Assembly (NCBI RefSeq): GCF_026072635.1
Contig: NZ_AP023081.1
Coordinates: 2,903,501 to 2,967,500 of the forward strand
Direction of reading: 5' to 3'
DNA: 64,000 bases
Source: Pseudomonas solani
Lineage (GTDB): Bacteria; Pseudomonadota; Gammaproteobacteria; Pseudomonadales; Pseudomonadaceae
Made by a program: the position numbers and the translations under genes. Positions 43,500 to 51,936 of this stretch are shown here, one piece after another. A model generated the notes under the pieces. That model was given only the letters and a program-made list of their open reading frames with translations. It was not told the DNA's origin and did not search any database. The first letter of the stretch is position 1. Every line of letters starts with the position of its first letter.

Positions 43500-44987
43500 A
43501 TGACCCGCGATGAATTCCTGCGTTTGGCCGCTGAAGGCTACAACCGCATCCCGCTCGCGTTCGAAACCCTGGCGGATTTCGACACCCCCCTTTCTCTCTA
43601 CCTGAAGCTGGCCGACACGCCCTTCTCCTACCTGCTCGAATCGGTACAGGGCGGCGAGAAGTGGGGCCGCTACTCGATCATCGGGCTGGAAAGCCGCACC
43701 GTCCTGCGTGCCCATGGCCACCAGGTCAGCGTGAGCGTCGACGGCCAGGTGGTGGAGAGCCAGGAGAGCGAAGACCCGCTGGGCTTCGTCGAAAGCTTCA
43801 AGGATCGCTACAAGGTGGCGCCCATCGCCGGGCTGCCGCGCTTCAATGGCGGGCTGGTGGGTTACTTCGGCTACGACTGCGTGCGCTACGTCGAGAAGCG
43901 CCTGGCCAACTGCCCGAATCCCGACCCGCTGGGCACCCCGGACATCCTGCTGATGGTTTCGGACGCCGTGGTGGTGTTCGACAACCTGGCCGGCAAGCTG
44001 CACGCCATCGTGCTGGTGGACCCGAGCGCCCCCGACGCCTTCGAGCAGGGCCAGGCGGCCCTCGCCGAGCTGCGCCAGAAGCTGCGCCTGCCGATCACCC
44101 CGCGCCTGGGCGTGGACCCGGCGCTGCAGTTCTCCGAGGACCTGCCCTACCGCTCCAGCTCCACCCGTGAGGAGTACGAGCAGGCGGTACGCGAGATCAA
44201 GGAGTTCATCCTGGCCGGCGACTGCATGCAGGTGGTGATTTCCCAGCGCATGACCATCGATTTCAAGGCCGCGCCCATCGACCTGTACCGGGCGCTGCGC
44301 TGCTTCAACCCGACGCCCTACATGTACTTCTTCAACTTCGGTGACTTCCACGTGGTGGGCAGCTCGCCGGAGGTGCTGGTGCGGGTCGAGGACGGCCTGG
44401 TCACCGTGCGCCCCATCGCCGGCACCCGCCCGCGTGGCGCCACCGAGGAAGCCGACCTGGCGCTGGAGGAGGACCTGCTCTCCGACGCCAAGGAACTCGC
44501 CGAGCACCTGATGCTCATCGACCTGGGCCGCAACGATGTCGGCCGCGTCTCGTCCACCGGCTCGGTGAAGGTCACCGAGAAGATGGTGATCGAGCGCTAC
44601 TCCAACGTGATGCACATCGTCTCCAACGTCACCGGGCAGCTGAAGGACGGCGTCTCGGCGATGGAGGCGCTGCGCGCCATCCTGCCGGCCGGCACCCTCT
44701 CCGGGGCGCCGAAGATCCGCGCGATGGAGATCATCGACCAGCTCGAACCGGTCAAGCGTGGCGTCTACGGCGGCGCCGTGGGCTACCTGGCCTGGAACGG
44801 CAATATGGACACCGCCATCGCGATTCGCACGGCGGTCATCAAGGACGGCCAACTGCACGTGCAGGCAGGCGCGGGAATCGTCGCCGACTCGGTCCCGGCA
44901 CTGGAATGGGAGGAGACGCTGAACAAGCGCCGCGCCATGTTCCGTGCCGTGGCTCTCGCCGAACAGACCGCCAAGACCGACGCCTGA
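43500..44987 (+). CDS. trpE: Anthranilate synthase component I
   Basis: 495 aa. N-terminal region with the Trp feedback site (LLESVQGGEKWGRYS) and a C-terminal chorismate-binding domain with YMYFFNFGDFHVVGSSPE, PIAGTRPRGAT, LIDLGRNDVGRV and GTLSGAPKIRAMEII. It makes anthranilate from chorismate using ammonia from TrpG. Only 10 bp separate it from trpG; in P. aeruginosa a pyocin cluster and in P. putida other sequence splits the two. Expression probably depends on the leader at 43368. Confidence 0.98.
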   Translation: MTRDEFLRLAAEGYNRIPLAFETLADFDTPLSLYLKLADTPFSYLLESVQGGEKWGRYSIIGLESRTVLRAHGHQVSVSVDGQVVESQESEDPLGFVESFKDRYKVAPIAGLPRFNGGLVGYFGYDCVRYVEKRLANCPNPDPLGTPDILLMVSDAVVVFDNLAGKLHAIVLVDPSAPDAFEQGQAALAELRQKLRLPITPRLGVDPALQFSEDLPYRSSSTREEYEQAVREIKEFILAGDCMQVVISQRMTIDFKAAPIDLYRALRCFNPTPYMYFFNFGDFHVVGSSPEVLVRVEDGLVTVRPIAGTRPRGATEEADLALEEDLLSDAKELAEHLMLIDLGRNDVGRVSSTGSVKVTEKMVIERYSNVMHIVSNVTGQLKDGVSAMEALRAILPAGTLSGAPKIRAMEIIDQLEPVKRGVYGGAVGYLAWNGNMDTAIAIRTAVIKDGQLHVQAGAGIVADSVPALEWEETLNKRRAMFRAVALAEQTAKTDA

Positions 44988-44997
44988 GGATCGCTCC

Positions 44998-45591
44998 ATG
45001 TTGCTGATGATCGATAATTACGACTCTTTTACCTACAACGTGGTGCAGTACCTGGGCGAACTGGGTGCTGATGTCCATGTGATCCGCAACGACGAACTCT
45101 CCGTCGCCGAGATCGAAGCCCTGAACCCCGAGCGCATCGTGGTTTCCCCCGGCCCCTGCACGCCCACCGAGGCGGGCGTATCGCTGGAGGTGATCACCCA
45201 CTTCGCCGGCAAGCTGCCGATCCTCGGCGTGTGCCTGGGTCACCAGAGCATCGGCCAGGCCTTCGGTGGTGACGTGGTGCGTGCGCGCCAGGCCATGCAT
45301 GGCAAGACCAGCCCGGTGTTCCACGAGGACCTGGGCGTGTTCGAAGGGCTGAACAACCCGCTGACCGTGACCCGTTACCACTCCCTGGTGGTGAAGCGCG
45401 AGACGCTGCCGGAGTGCCTGGAGATCACCGCCTGGACCCAGCACGCCGACGGCGCCGTGGACGAGATCATGGGCCTGCGCCACAAGACGCTGAACATCGA
45501 GGGTGTGCAATTCCATCCGGAATCCATACTCACCGAGCAGGGCCACGAGCTGCTGGCCAATTTCCTCAAGCAACAAGGCGGGGTGCGCTGA
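44998..45591 (+). CDS. trpG: Anthranilate synthase component II (glutamine amidotransferase)
   Basis: 197 aa from the ATG at 44998 (MLLMIDNYDSFTYNVV). Class I amidotransferase: oxyanion region VSPGPCTPTEAG, nucleophile Cys in GVCLGHQSIGQAFGG, and the His-x-Glu pair in VQFHPESILT. It feeds ammonia to TrpE. Second gene of trpEGDC; trpD starts 1 bp after its stop. Confidence 0.98.
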   Translation: MLLMIDNYDSFTYNVVQYLGELGADVHVIRNDELSVAEIEALNPERIVVSPGPCTPTEAGVSLEVITHFAGKLPILGVCLGHQSIGQAFGGDVVRARQAMHGKTSPVFHEDLGVFEGLNNPLTVTRYHSLVVKRETLPECLEITAWTQHADGAVDEIMGLRHKTLNIEGVQFHPESILTEQGHELLANFLKQQGGVR

Positions 45592-45592
45592 G

Positions 45593-46642
45593 ATGGATAT
45601 CAAGGAAGCCCTCAACCGCGTGGTCAACCAGCTGGACCTGACCACCGAGGAAATGCAGGACGTGATGCGCCTGATCATGACCGGGCAGTGCACCGACGCG
45701 CAGATTGGCGCCTTCCTCATGGGGATGCGCATGAAGAGCGAGACCATCGACGAGATCGTCGGCGCGGTCTCGGTGATGCGCGAGCTGGCCAGCCGTGTCG
45801 AACTGGGCTCCCTGGCCCGGGTGGTCGACGTGGTCGGCACCGGTGGCGACGGCGCCAACATCTTCAACGTCTCCTCGGCGGCGAGCTTCGTGGTCGCCGC
45901 CGCAGGGGGCAAGGTCGCCAAGCACGGCAACCGCGCGGTGTCCGGCAAGACCGGCAGCGCCGACGTGCTGGAGGCGGCCGGCATCTACCTGGACCTGAAG
46001 CCCGAACAGGTGGCGCGCTGCATCGAGCACGTCGGCGTTGGCTTCATGTTCGCCCAGGTCCATCACAAGGCGATGAAGTACGCCGCCGGCCCGCGTCGCG
46101 AGCTGGGGCTGCGCACCCTGTTCAACATGCTCGGCCCGCTTACGAATCCGGCCGGTGTGAAGCACCAGGTGGTCGGCGTATTCAGCCAGGCGCTGTGCCG
46201 CCCGTTGGCCGAGGTGCTCAAGCGCCTGGGCAGCGAACACATCCTGGTGGTGCATTCGAAGGATGGCCTGGACGAGATCAGCCTCGCGGCTCCGACCCAT
46301 GTCGCCGAACTCAAGGACGGGGTGGTCACCGAGTACCAGGTGCAGCCCGAGGACTTCGGCATCAAGAGCCAGAGCCTGATCGGCCTCGCCGTGGACAGCC
46401 CGCAGCAGTCGCTGGAACTGATCCGCGACGCCCTGGGCCGTCGCAAGACCGAGAACGGCCAGAAGGCTGCCGAGATGATCGTGCTCAACGCCGGTGCCGC
46501 GCTTTATGCGGCGGACCACGCGAGCACCTTCAAAGAGGGCGTGCAGCTCGCCCATGACGCACTGCACACCGGCCTCGCCCGCGAGAAGCTGGAAGAACTG
46601 GCCTCCTTTACCGCGGTGTTCCGAGTGGAGAATGAAGCGTGA
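45593..46642 (+). CDS. trpD: Anthranilate phosphoribosyltransferase
   Basis: 349 aa from the ATG at 45593 (MDIKEALNRVVNQLDL). Motifs include VVGTGGDGANIFNVS for PRPP binding, VAKHGNRAVSGKTGSADVLE and GPLTNPAG. It attaches phosphoribose to anthranilate. Its stop overlaps the GTG start of trpC (GTGA). Confidence 0.98.
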   Translation: MDIKEALNRVVNQLDLTTEEMQDVMRLIMTGQCTDAQIGAFLMGMRMKSETIDEIVGAVSVMRELASRVELGSLARVVDVVGTGGDGANIFNVSSAASFVVAAAGGKVAKHGNRAVSGKTGSADVLEAAGIYLDLKPEQVARCIEHVGVGFMFAQVHHKAMKYAAGPRRELGLRTLFNMLGPLTNPAGVKHQVVGVFSQALCRPLAEVLKRLGSEHILVVHSKDGLDEISLAAPTHVAELKDGVVTEYQVQPEDFGIKSQSLIGLAVDSPQQSLELIRDALGRRKTENGQKAAEMIVLNAGAALYAADHASTFKEGVQLAHDALHTGLAREKLEELASFTAVFRVENEA

Positions 46643-47475
46643 GCATCCCTACCGTTCTTGAAAAGATCCTGGCCCGCAAGGCCGAGGAAGTCGCCGAGCG
46701 TCGCCTGCGCGTGCCGCTGGCGGAAGTCGAGGCGCTGGCCCGTGCCGCCGATGCACCCCGCGGTTTTGCCCGTGCGTTGCTGGAGCAGGCTGCACGCAAG
46801 CAGCCGGCTGTGATCGCCGAGATCAAGAAGGCCTCCCCGAGCAAGGGCGTCATCCGCGAGAATTTCGTGCCGGCGCAGATCGCCCGCAGCTACCAGGACG
46901 GCGGCGCTACCTGCCTCTCGGTGCTGACCGATGTCGATTTCTTCCAGGGCGCCGACGCCTACCTGCAGGAGGCCCGCGCGGCCTGCTCGTTGCCGGTGAT
47001 CCGCAAGGATTTCCTCATCGACCCCTACCAGGTGGTCGAGGCGCGTGCGCTGGGTGCCGACTGCGTGCTTCTGATCGTCTCCGCGCTGTCCGATGCACAG
47101 ATGGCCGAGCTGGCGAAGACCGCCAAGGATGTGGGGCTCGATGTACTGGTGGAGGTGCACGATGGCGATGAGCTGGAGCGTGCGCTGAACACCCTGGATA
47201 CGCCGCTGGTGGGTATCAACAACCGCAACCTGCACACCTTCGAGGTGAGCCTGGATATCACCCTGGACCTGCTGCCGATGATCCCGCGTGATCGTCTGGT
47301 GATCACCGAGAGCGGCATCCTCAACCGTGCGGATGTGGAGCTGATGGAAGTCAGCGAGGTATTCGGCTTCCTGGTGGGCGAGGCGTTCATGCGTGCCGAG
47401 GAACCGGGCACGGAGCTACGCCGGCTGTTCTTCCCCGAGCGTGGCGGGGTGAGCCGGGCGATCGATCCTGATTGA
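46639..47475 (+). CDS. trpC: Indole-3-glycerol phosphate synthase
   Basis: 278 aa with a GTG start overlapping trpD by 4 bp. A TIM barrel: AEIKKASPSKGVIR, CLSVLTDVDFFQG, VIRKDFLIDPYQV, VGINNRNLHTFEV and ITESGILNRADV are the family motifs, with the catalytic Glu and Lys residues present. A single-function enzyme, not fused to TrpF. Last gene of the operon, followed by a terminator shared with vfr. Confidence 0.98.
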   Translation: MSIPTVLEKILARKAEEVAERRLRVPLAEVEALARAADAPRGFARALLEQAARKQPAVIAEIKKASPSKGVIRENFVPAQIARSYQDGGATCLSVLTDVDFFQGADAYLQEARAACSLPVIRKDFLIDPYQVVEARALGADCVLLIVSALSDAQMAELAKTAKDVGLDVLVEVHDGDELERALNTLDTPLVGINNRNLHTFEVSLDITLDLLPMIPRDRLVITESGILNRADVELMEVSEVFGFLVGEAFMRAEEPGTELRRLFFPERGGVSRAIDPD

Positions 47476-47491
47476 CTGGAAGTGCACATGG

Positions 47492-47517
47492 AAAAGCCGG
47501 CGTCCTGCCGGCTTTTT
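47492..47517. terminator. Bidirectional terminator between trpC and vfr
   Basis: AAAAGCCGGC-GTCCT-GCCGGCTTTTT: a ten-base stem with A and T runs on both sides, serving the convergent trpC and vfr genes. Confidence 0.9.
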
Positions 47518-47529
47518 CATGTGCGCGTC

Positions 47530-48174
47530 TTAGCGGGTACCGAATACCACCATGGTCTTGCCTTTCACGTGTACCAGGCCCTGTTCCTCCAGGCTCTTGA
47601 GTACGCGACCGACCATTTCACGTGAGCAACCGACGATGCGACCGATTTCCTGACGGGTGATCTTGATCTGCATGCCATCCGGGTGCGTCATGGCGTCGGG
47701 TTGCTTGCACAGGTCCAGCAGGGTGCGAGCGACACGACCGGTGACGTCGAGGAATGCCAGGTCGCCGACCTTGCGCGTGGTGTTGCGCAGGCGGTCCGCC
47801 ATCTGGCTGCCCAGGGCGTAGAGGATCTCCGGATCCTGCTGGGTCAGCTCGCGGAACTTGGCGTAGCTGAGCTCAGCCACTTCGCATTCCGTCTTGGCCC
47901 GTACCCAGGCACTGCGTTCCTTCTCGGTACCTTCCTTTTCGAACAACCCCATCTCACCGAAGAAGTCCCCGGAGTTGAGATAGGCGATGATCATTTCGCG
48001 GCCGTCGTCATCCTCGATGAGGATGGTGACCGAGCCTTTGATGATGAAGAAGAGCGTCTCGCAGCGGTCGCCCGCATAGATGATGGTGCTCTTTGCCGTA
48101 TAACGGCGGCGATGACAGTGCGCTAGCAGCTTGTCGAGGTTCTTGATCTTTGGTGTGAGGGTAATAGCTACCAT
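47530..48174 (-). CDS. vfr: cAMP-regulatory protein Vfr
   Basis: 214 aa from the ATG at 48174 (MVAITLTPKIKNLDKLLAHC), matching the known Vfr N-terminus; an upstream start at 48213 would add 13 residues. A cyclic-nucleotide-binding domain (about 20-125) holds the phosphate cassette GEMGLFEKEG...RSAWVRA; a CRP-type helix-turn-helix with ITRQEIGRIVGCSREMVGRV lies near the C-terminus. A global cAMP-dependent regulator of virulence and motility genes in P. aeruginosa. Confidence 0.97.
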   Translation of the reverse strand: MVAITLTPKIKNLDKLLAHCHRRRYTAKSTIIYAGDRCETLFFIIKGSVTILIEDDDGREMIIAYLNSGDFFGEMGLFEKEGTEKERSAWVRAKTECEVAELSYAKFRELTQQDPEILYALGSQMADRLRNTTRKVGDLAFLDVTGRVARTLLDLCKQPDAMTHPDGMQIKITRQEIGRIVGCSREMVGRVLKSLEEQGLVHVKGKTMVVFGTR

Positions 48175-48412
48175 GCCCGAGTCCCGAAATTTTAAAGGTA
48201 AGCCTTTGTCCAACAGGCACTTTCTTATTAGTTATCTGGCTAAGTGTGCCAGTTATCCGGCGTCAGCTTAACAGACGGTTCGTGACCGGTGATCCGAATT
48301 TGAGACGCAGGTAACAACTGGCGGGGAACTAAACGACCAACGTATGTGACACGCGGCCTTTCCAGGCGCTGTGATAAGCTGGCGACCCTTTTTTTCAGCC
48401 TGGAGTCTGGCG

Positions 48413-48835
48413 ATGAAAGCGCGTATCCAGTGGGCGGGAGAAGCCCTGTTCGTCGGCGAGTCCGGCAGTGGTCATGCCGTGGTGATGGACGGCCCGCCGG
48501 AGAGTGGCGGCCGCAATCTCGGCGTGCGCCCGATGGAGATGCTGCTCATCGGCCTGGGTGGCTGCACCAACTTCGACGTGGTGAGCATCCTCAAGAAATC
48601 CCGCCAGCCGGTGGAGAGCTGCGAGGCCTTCCTCGAAGCCGAGCGCGCCGACGAGGACCCCAAGGTTTTCACCAAGATCCACGTGCACTTCGTGGTCAAG
48701 GGCCGCGGCCTGAAGGAGGCGCAGGTCAAGCGCGCCGTCGAGCTCTCGGCCGAGAAGTACTGCTCCGCGTCGATCATGCTCGGCCGCGCCGGTGTCGAGA
48801 TCACCCACGATTACGAAATCGTCGAACTCGGCTGA
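48413..48835 (+). CDS. OsmC/Ohr family protein
   Basis: 140 aa from the ATG at 48413, with TGGAG upstream. OsmC fold with two Cys residues at the family positions: Cys51 in IGLGGCTNFD and Cys117 in EKYCSASIML. Related proteins reduce organic hydroperoxides through this pair; the closer relatives (YhfA-like) are less well studied. Divergent from vfr and upstream of speD, as in PAO1. Confidence 0.9.
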   Translation: MKARIQWAGEALFVGESGSGHAVVMDGPPESGGRNLGVRPMEMLLIGLGGCTNFDVVSILKKSRQPVESCEAFLEAERADEDPKVFTKIHVHFVVKGRGLKEAQVKRAVELSAEKYCSASIMLGRAGVEITHDYEIVELG

Positions 48836-48873
48836 CCCACCGACACCCAATCATCACATTCGGGGCGCAGACT

Positions 48874-48903
48874 CTGGCAGGTGACGCCCGTCATCTGCAT
48901 AAT
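48874..48903 (+). promoter_or_regulatory. Candidate promoter of speD
   Basis: CTGGCA (-35) and CATAAT (-10) with an 18-bp spacer, followed by GCGC. It implies a leader of about 150 bases before speD. Confidence 0.35.
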
Positions 48904-48978
48904 GCGCCCCCTCGTTTTTCCGGGGTAATCCGCCCCAGAACCGATAACCACAATCGCCATCGCGAAGAGGTGTAAACC

Positions 48979-49009
48979 GTCCTACGCAGAAGTCACTGTG
49001 CGCTTCTGA
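48979..49009 (+). other. Stem-loop in the speD leader
   Basis: CCGT ... CAGAAG-TCACTGTGCG-CTTCTG-ACGG: a six-base inner stem and a four-base outer stem with a small bulge, ending right before a nine-codon ORF (49015-49044, peptide MLNHAAGPQ) whose stop overlaps an in-frame ATG of the speD frame. Could be a regulatory leader; no family recognised. Confidence 0.35.
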
Positions 49010-49061
49010 CGGGCATGCTCAACCACGCGGCAGGGCCGCAATGAACAGAGAGTTCCCAACG

Positions 49062-49856
49062 GTGAAAAGCAAACTCAAGCTCCACGGGTTCAATAACCTG
49101 ACGAAGACCTTGAGCTTCAACATCTATGACATCTGCTATGCAGAGACCCCCGAGGACCAGCAGGCCTACGTCGAGTACATCAATGAAGAGTACGACGCTG
49201 AACGCCTGACCCAGATCCTCACCGACGTGGTCGACATCATAGGTGCGAACATCCTCAACATTGCCCGCCAGGATTACGATCCCCAGGGCGCCAGCGTGAC
49301 CATCCTCATTTCCGAGCAGCCGGTGACCCCCACCGACAGCCAGATCGAGGAATCCCCCGGTCCGTTGCCCGAGACCATCCTGGCCCACCTGGACAAGAGC
49401 CACATCACCGTTCACACCTACCCGGAGATCCATCCGGTGTCGGGGATCGCGACCTTCCGCGTGGACATCGACGTTTCCACTTGCGGTGTGATTTCGCCCC
49501 TGAAGGCGCTCAACTACCTGATCCACCAGTTCGACTCGGACATCGTCACCGTCGACTATCGCGTGCGTGGCTTCACCCGCGATGTGGAAGGCAAGAAGCA
49601 CTTCATCGACCACGAGATCAACTCGATCCAGAACTACCTCTCCGACGATACCCAGGACGCGTACCAGATGACGGACGTGAACGTGTACCAGGAGAACCTG
49701 TTCCACACCAAGATGCTGTTGAAGAACTTCGACCTGGACAACTACCTGTTCGGCGACGCGACCTCCAACCTGACCGCTGAGCAGCGCAAGCAGGTCGAAG
49801 AGCGTGTTCGGCACGAGATGCTGGAGATCTTCTACGCGCGCAATATGCCGCGCTGA
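49062..49856 (+). CDS. speD: S-adenosylmethionine decarboxylase proenzyme
   Basis: 264 aa using the GTG at 49062 (MKSKLKLHGFNNLTKTLSF), matching the usual Pseudomonas N-terminus; an ATG at 49041 would add seven residues. The E. coli-type proenzyme self-cleaves at LDK-SHIT (Lys112-Ser113), the Ser becoming the pyruvoyl cofactor. The DVSTCGVISPLKALNYL region holds active-site residues. It makes the aminopropyl donor for spermidine. The leader upstream is long and can fold. Confidence 0.96.
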   Translation: MKSKLKLHGFNNLTKTLSFNIYDICYAETPEDQQAYVEYINEEYDAERLTQILTDVVDIIGANILNIARQDYDPQGASVTILISEQPVTPTDSQIEESPGPLPETILAHLDKSHITVHTYPEIHPVSGIATFRVDIDVSTCGVISPLKALNYLIHQFDSDIVTVDYRVRGFTRDVEGKKHFIDHEINSIQNYLSDDTQDAYQMTDVNVYQENLFHTKMLLKNFDLDNYLFGDATSNLTAEQRKQVEERVRHEMLEIFYARNMPR

Positions 49857-49870
49857 CGCGCGGGGGCTGC

Positions 49871-49982
49871 CAGCTCGAAGCTGCAAGCCGCACGTGAAAA
49901 GCACAAAGGGCGCCTCGGCGCCCTTTGTCGTTCTTGCAGTGTGTCGTTTTCTTGCAGCTTGAGGCTTGGAGCTTGCCGCTGC
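49871..49982. repeat. Inverted AGCTTGAAGC-family repeats flanking a terminator, copy D
   Basis: AGCTCGAAGCTGCAAGCCGC (49871-49890) and CTTGCAGCTTGAGGCTTGG (49951-49969) are roughly inverted copies on either side of the hairpin at 49903-49928, in the convergent gap between speD and coq7. Confidence 0.55.
49903..49928. terminator. Bidirectional terminator between speD and coq7
   Basis: ACAAAGGGCGCC pairs perfectly with GGCGCCCTTTGT around a two-base loop: a 12-bp stem in the convergent gap. Confidence 0.85.
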
Positions 49983-49983
49983 T

Positions 49984-50631
49984 TTAAACCCTATACGTGC
50001 TCTTGGTCATGACCTTGGAGAGCAGGGTCATGCCGAACTTCACCGGCGCCGGGAAGCGCAGGCCGCCGGCGTCCAGCGCGGTGGTGGCGTGCTGCTCCTC
50101 GTCGGTGCGCATCTGTTCGAGGATGGCGCGGGACTTTGCGTCGTCGGCAGGGATCTGCTGCAGGTGGTCGTCCAGGTGCTTGCAGACCTGGTCCTCGGTG
50201 GCGGCGACGAAGCCGAGGCTGACCTTGTCGCTGATCAGGCCGGCGACGGCACCGACGCCGAAGGACAGGCCATAGAACAGCGGGTTGAGCACGCTGGGGC
50301 GGCCCCCCAGTTCGCGGATGCGCTGCTCGCACCAGGCGAGGTGATCGATTTCCTCTTCGGCGGCATGCTCCATGGCCTTGCGCACTTCCGGCAGCTTGGC
50401 GGTCAGCGCCTGCCCCTGGTACAGCGCCTGGGCGCAGACCTCGCCGGTGTGGTTGATGCGCATCAGGCCAGTGACATGGCGGCTGTCCGCCTCGCTCATG
50501 GGCGCCTCGTCCTGCAGGTTCGCCGGGTTGGGGCGATAGGGCTGGCCCTTGAACGGCAGCAGGGTCTTGAGCGCGGCATCGGCCTGGAGCAGGAAGCGGT
50601 CAGCGGGGGAGTACTGGCGTTCGGTGGCCAT
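49984..50631 (-). CDS. coq7: 3-demethoxyubiquinol 3-hydroxylase Coq7
   Basis: 215 aa. A ferritin-like di-iron carboxylate protein with the ligand motifs LMRINHTGEVCAQAL, EEEIDHLAWCEQRI and DEEQHATTAL. It hydroxylates the penultimate intermediate of ubiquinone synthesis at the membrane. Pseudomonads use Coq7 in place of UbiF. It lies 68 bp after the SUMF1-domain gene on the same strand. Confidence 0.95.
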   Translation of the reverse strand: MATERQYSPADRFLLQADAALKTLLPFKGQPYRPNPANLQDEAPMSEADSRHVTGLMRINHTGEVCAQALYQGQALTAKLPEVRKAMEHAAEEEIDHLAWCEQRIRELGGRPSVLNPLFYGLSFGVGAVAGLISDKVSLGFVAATEDQVCKHLDDHLQQIPADDAKSRAILEQMRTDEEQHATTALDAGGLRFPAPVKFGMTLLSKVMTKSTYRV

Positions 50632-50699
50632 GGGGCACCTCCGGTAGGCAAGAATGCCGGGCAGTTTAACCCATCGGGCCTGCCCGGGTTTGACTGGGA

Positions 50700-51509
50700 T
50701 CAGTCCAGTTCGCGCAGTACCCGGAAGCCCAGTGCGTAGTCATCGTGCCCCGGCTGCTTGAGATCGCGCAGGCTGGTGCGCAGGTACGCCGGCCCGCTGT
50801 TCCAGGCACCGCCACGGACCACGCGGGGGCTGCGATCCAGCAAGGCCGCGGCTTGCGCCTCGCTGCCGTCGAAGGGGGCGGCGAAGCGCGAGGCGGTCCA
50901 TTCCCAGACGTTGCCGGCGGTGTCGTGCAGGCCGAAGGCGTTGGCCGGGTACTGGCCGACCTGCGCCGTTTTGCCGCGGATCGAGTTGGGGGTGCCGCAG
51001 CCCCGGCAATGGGCCCGTGGCGCGCTCTCGCTGCTGTCCAACTCATCGCCCCACCCGTAGTAGCCTGCACCACCGGCCCGTGCGGCGTATTCCCATTCCG
51101 CCTCGGTGGGCAGCCGGTAGCGCTGGCCGGTGACGCTGCTCAGCCAGTCGCAATAGGCGCGGGCATCGAACCAGCTCACATGGATCACCGGGCGCTGCCC
51201 GGAGAGGCCCCAGCCTTCGTTGTCGGGCATCGGCTTGCCGGTGGCGCTGGCGTAGCGCTGCCAGTCATCGAAGGTCAGCTCGAAGCGGCCGATGGCGAAG
51301 GGCTTGTCGATGGTCACGCGGTGGGTGGGGCGCTCGTTGTCGTTACCGCGCCCGGTGGCATCGCCCATGAGGAACTCGCCGGCAGGAACGATCACCAGTT
51401 CCGGGCCCTGGGCGCCGTCCGGCAGGCTGTCGCGCAGGCGCTCGCCGGCCTGTTGGGCCAGGGCGGCGAGTGGTAGCAGCGAGAGGGCGAGGAGTAGCGT
51501 GCGACGCAT
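50700..51509 (-). CDS. Exported SUMF1/formylglycine-generating-enzyme-like protein
   Basis: 269 aa. Signal peptide MRRTLLLALSLLPLAALAQQ, then one SUMF1 (FGE-sulfatase) domain: VIVPAGEFLMGDATG, PTHRVTIDKPFAIGRFELT, PVIHVSWFDARAYCDWLS, YRLPTEAEWEYAARAG, GNVWEWTASRF, RVVRGGAWNS and ALGFRVLREL are the canonical landmarks. I do not see the Cys pair of true formylglycine enzymes near the end, so a PvdO-like or unknown oxidative or binding role is more likely. Its ATG overlaps the hinT stop by one base (TGATG), so translation is probably coupled. I recall no gene here in PAO1. Confidence 0.88.
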   Translation of the reverse strand: MRRTLLLALSLLPLAALAQQAGERLRDSLPDGAQGPELVIVPAGEFLMGDATGRGNDNERPTHRVTIDKPFAIGRFELTFDDWQRYASATGKPMPDNEGWGLSGQRPVIHVSWFDARAYCDWLSSVTGQRYRLPTEAEWEYAARAGGAGYYGWGDELDSSESAPRAHCRGCGTPNSIRGKTAQVGQYPANAFGLHDTAGNVWEWTASRFAAPFDGSEAQAAALLDRSPRVVRGGAWNSGPAYLRTSLRDLKQPGHDDYALGFRVLRELD

Positions 51510-51853
51510 CAGCCCGGCGGCCAGTGCAGCTGGCGCTGCCCGAGCACGTGCATATGGATGTGATAGACGGTCTGGCCGCCCAGTTCGTTACAGTTCATCA
51601 CCACGCGGAAGCCTTCGTCACAGCCCTGCTCCTTGGCCAGGCGCTGGGCAGTGTGGACGATATGCCCGGTCAGCGTCTTGTCGTCCTCAGTGAGGTCGTT
51701 GAGGGTGTTGATGTGCTTTTTCGGGATCACCAGGAAGTGCACCGGGGCTTGTGGCGCGATGTCGTGGAAGGCGATCACGTGATCGTCTTCATAGAGCTTG
51801 CGTGCAGGAATATCCCCGGCGACGATTTTGCAGAACAGACAGTCCACGGACAT
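51509..51853 (-). CDS. hinT: HIT family nucleotide hydrolase (HinT)
   Basis: 114 aa. It begins DCLFCKIVAGDIPARKLYED and has the HIT motif HIHMHVL near residue 97, typical of HinT purine nucleoside phosphoramidases; HFLVIPKKHI is the other family signature. First gene of a minus-strand unit with the SUMF1 gene and probably coq7; divergent from the AAA ATPase gene. Confidence 0.95.
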   Translation of the reverse strand: MSVDCLFCKIVAGDIPARKLYEDDHVIAFHDIAPQAPVHFLVIPKKHINTLNDLTEDDKTLTGHIVHTAQRLAKEQGCDEGFRVVMNCNELGGQTVYHIHMHVLGQRQLHWPPG

Positions 51854-51936
51854 TCTCCGGCCTGTTATAAGAAGCCCCCGAGTTTAGCGGCGCGTGATTA
51901 TCCCGGCCAGCCCGCCTGGCCGCACAAGGAGCCTGT

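Noticed and set aside
48343..48376. TGTGA motifs upstream of vfr as a Vfr/CRP binding site
   Set aside because: The two copies face the same way and lack the inverted half-site at the right distance.
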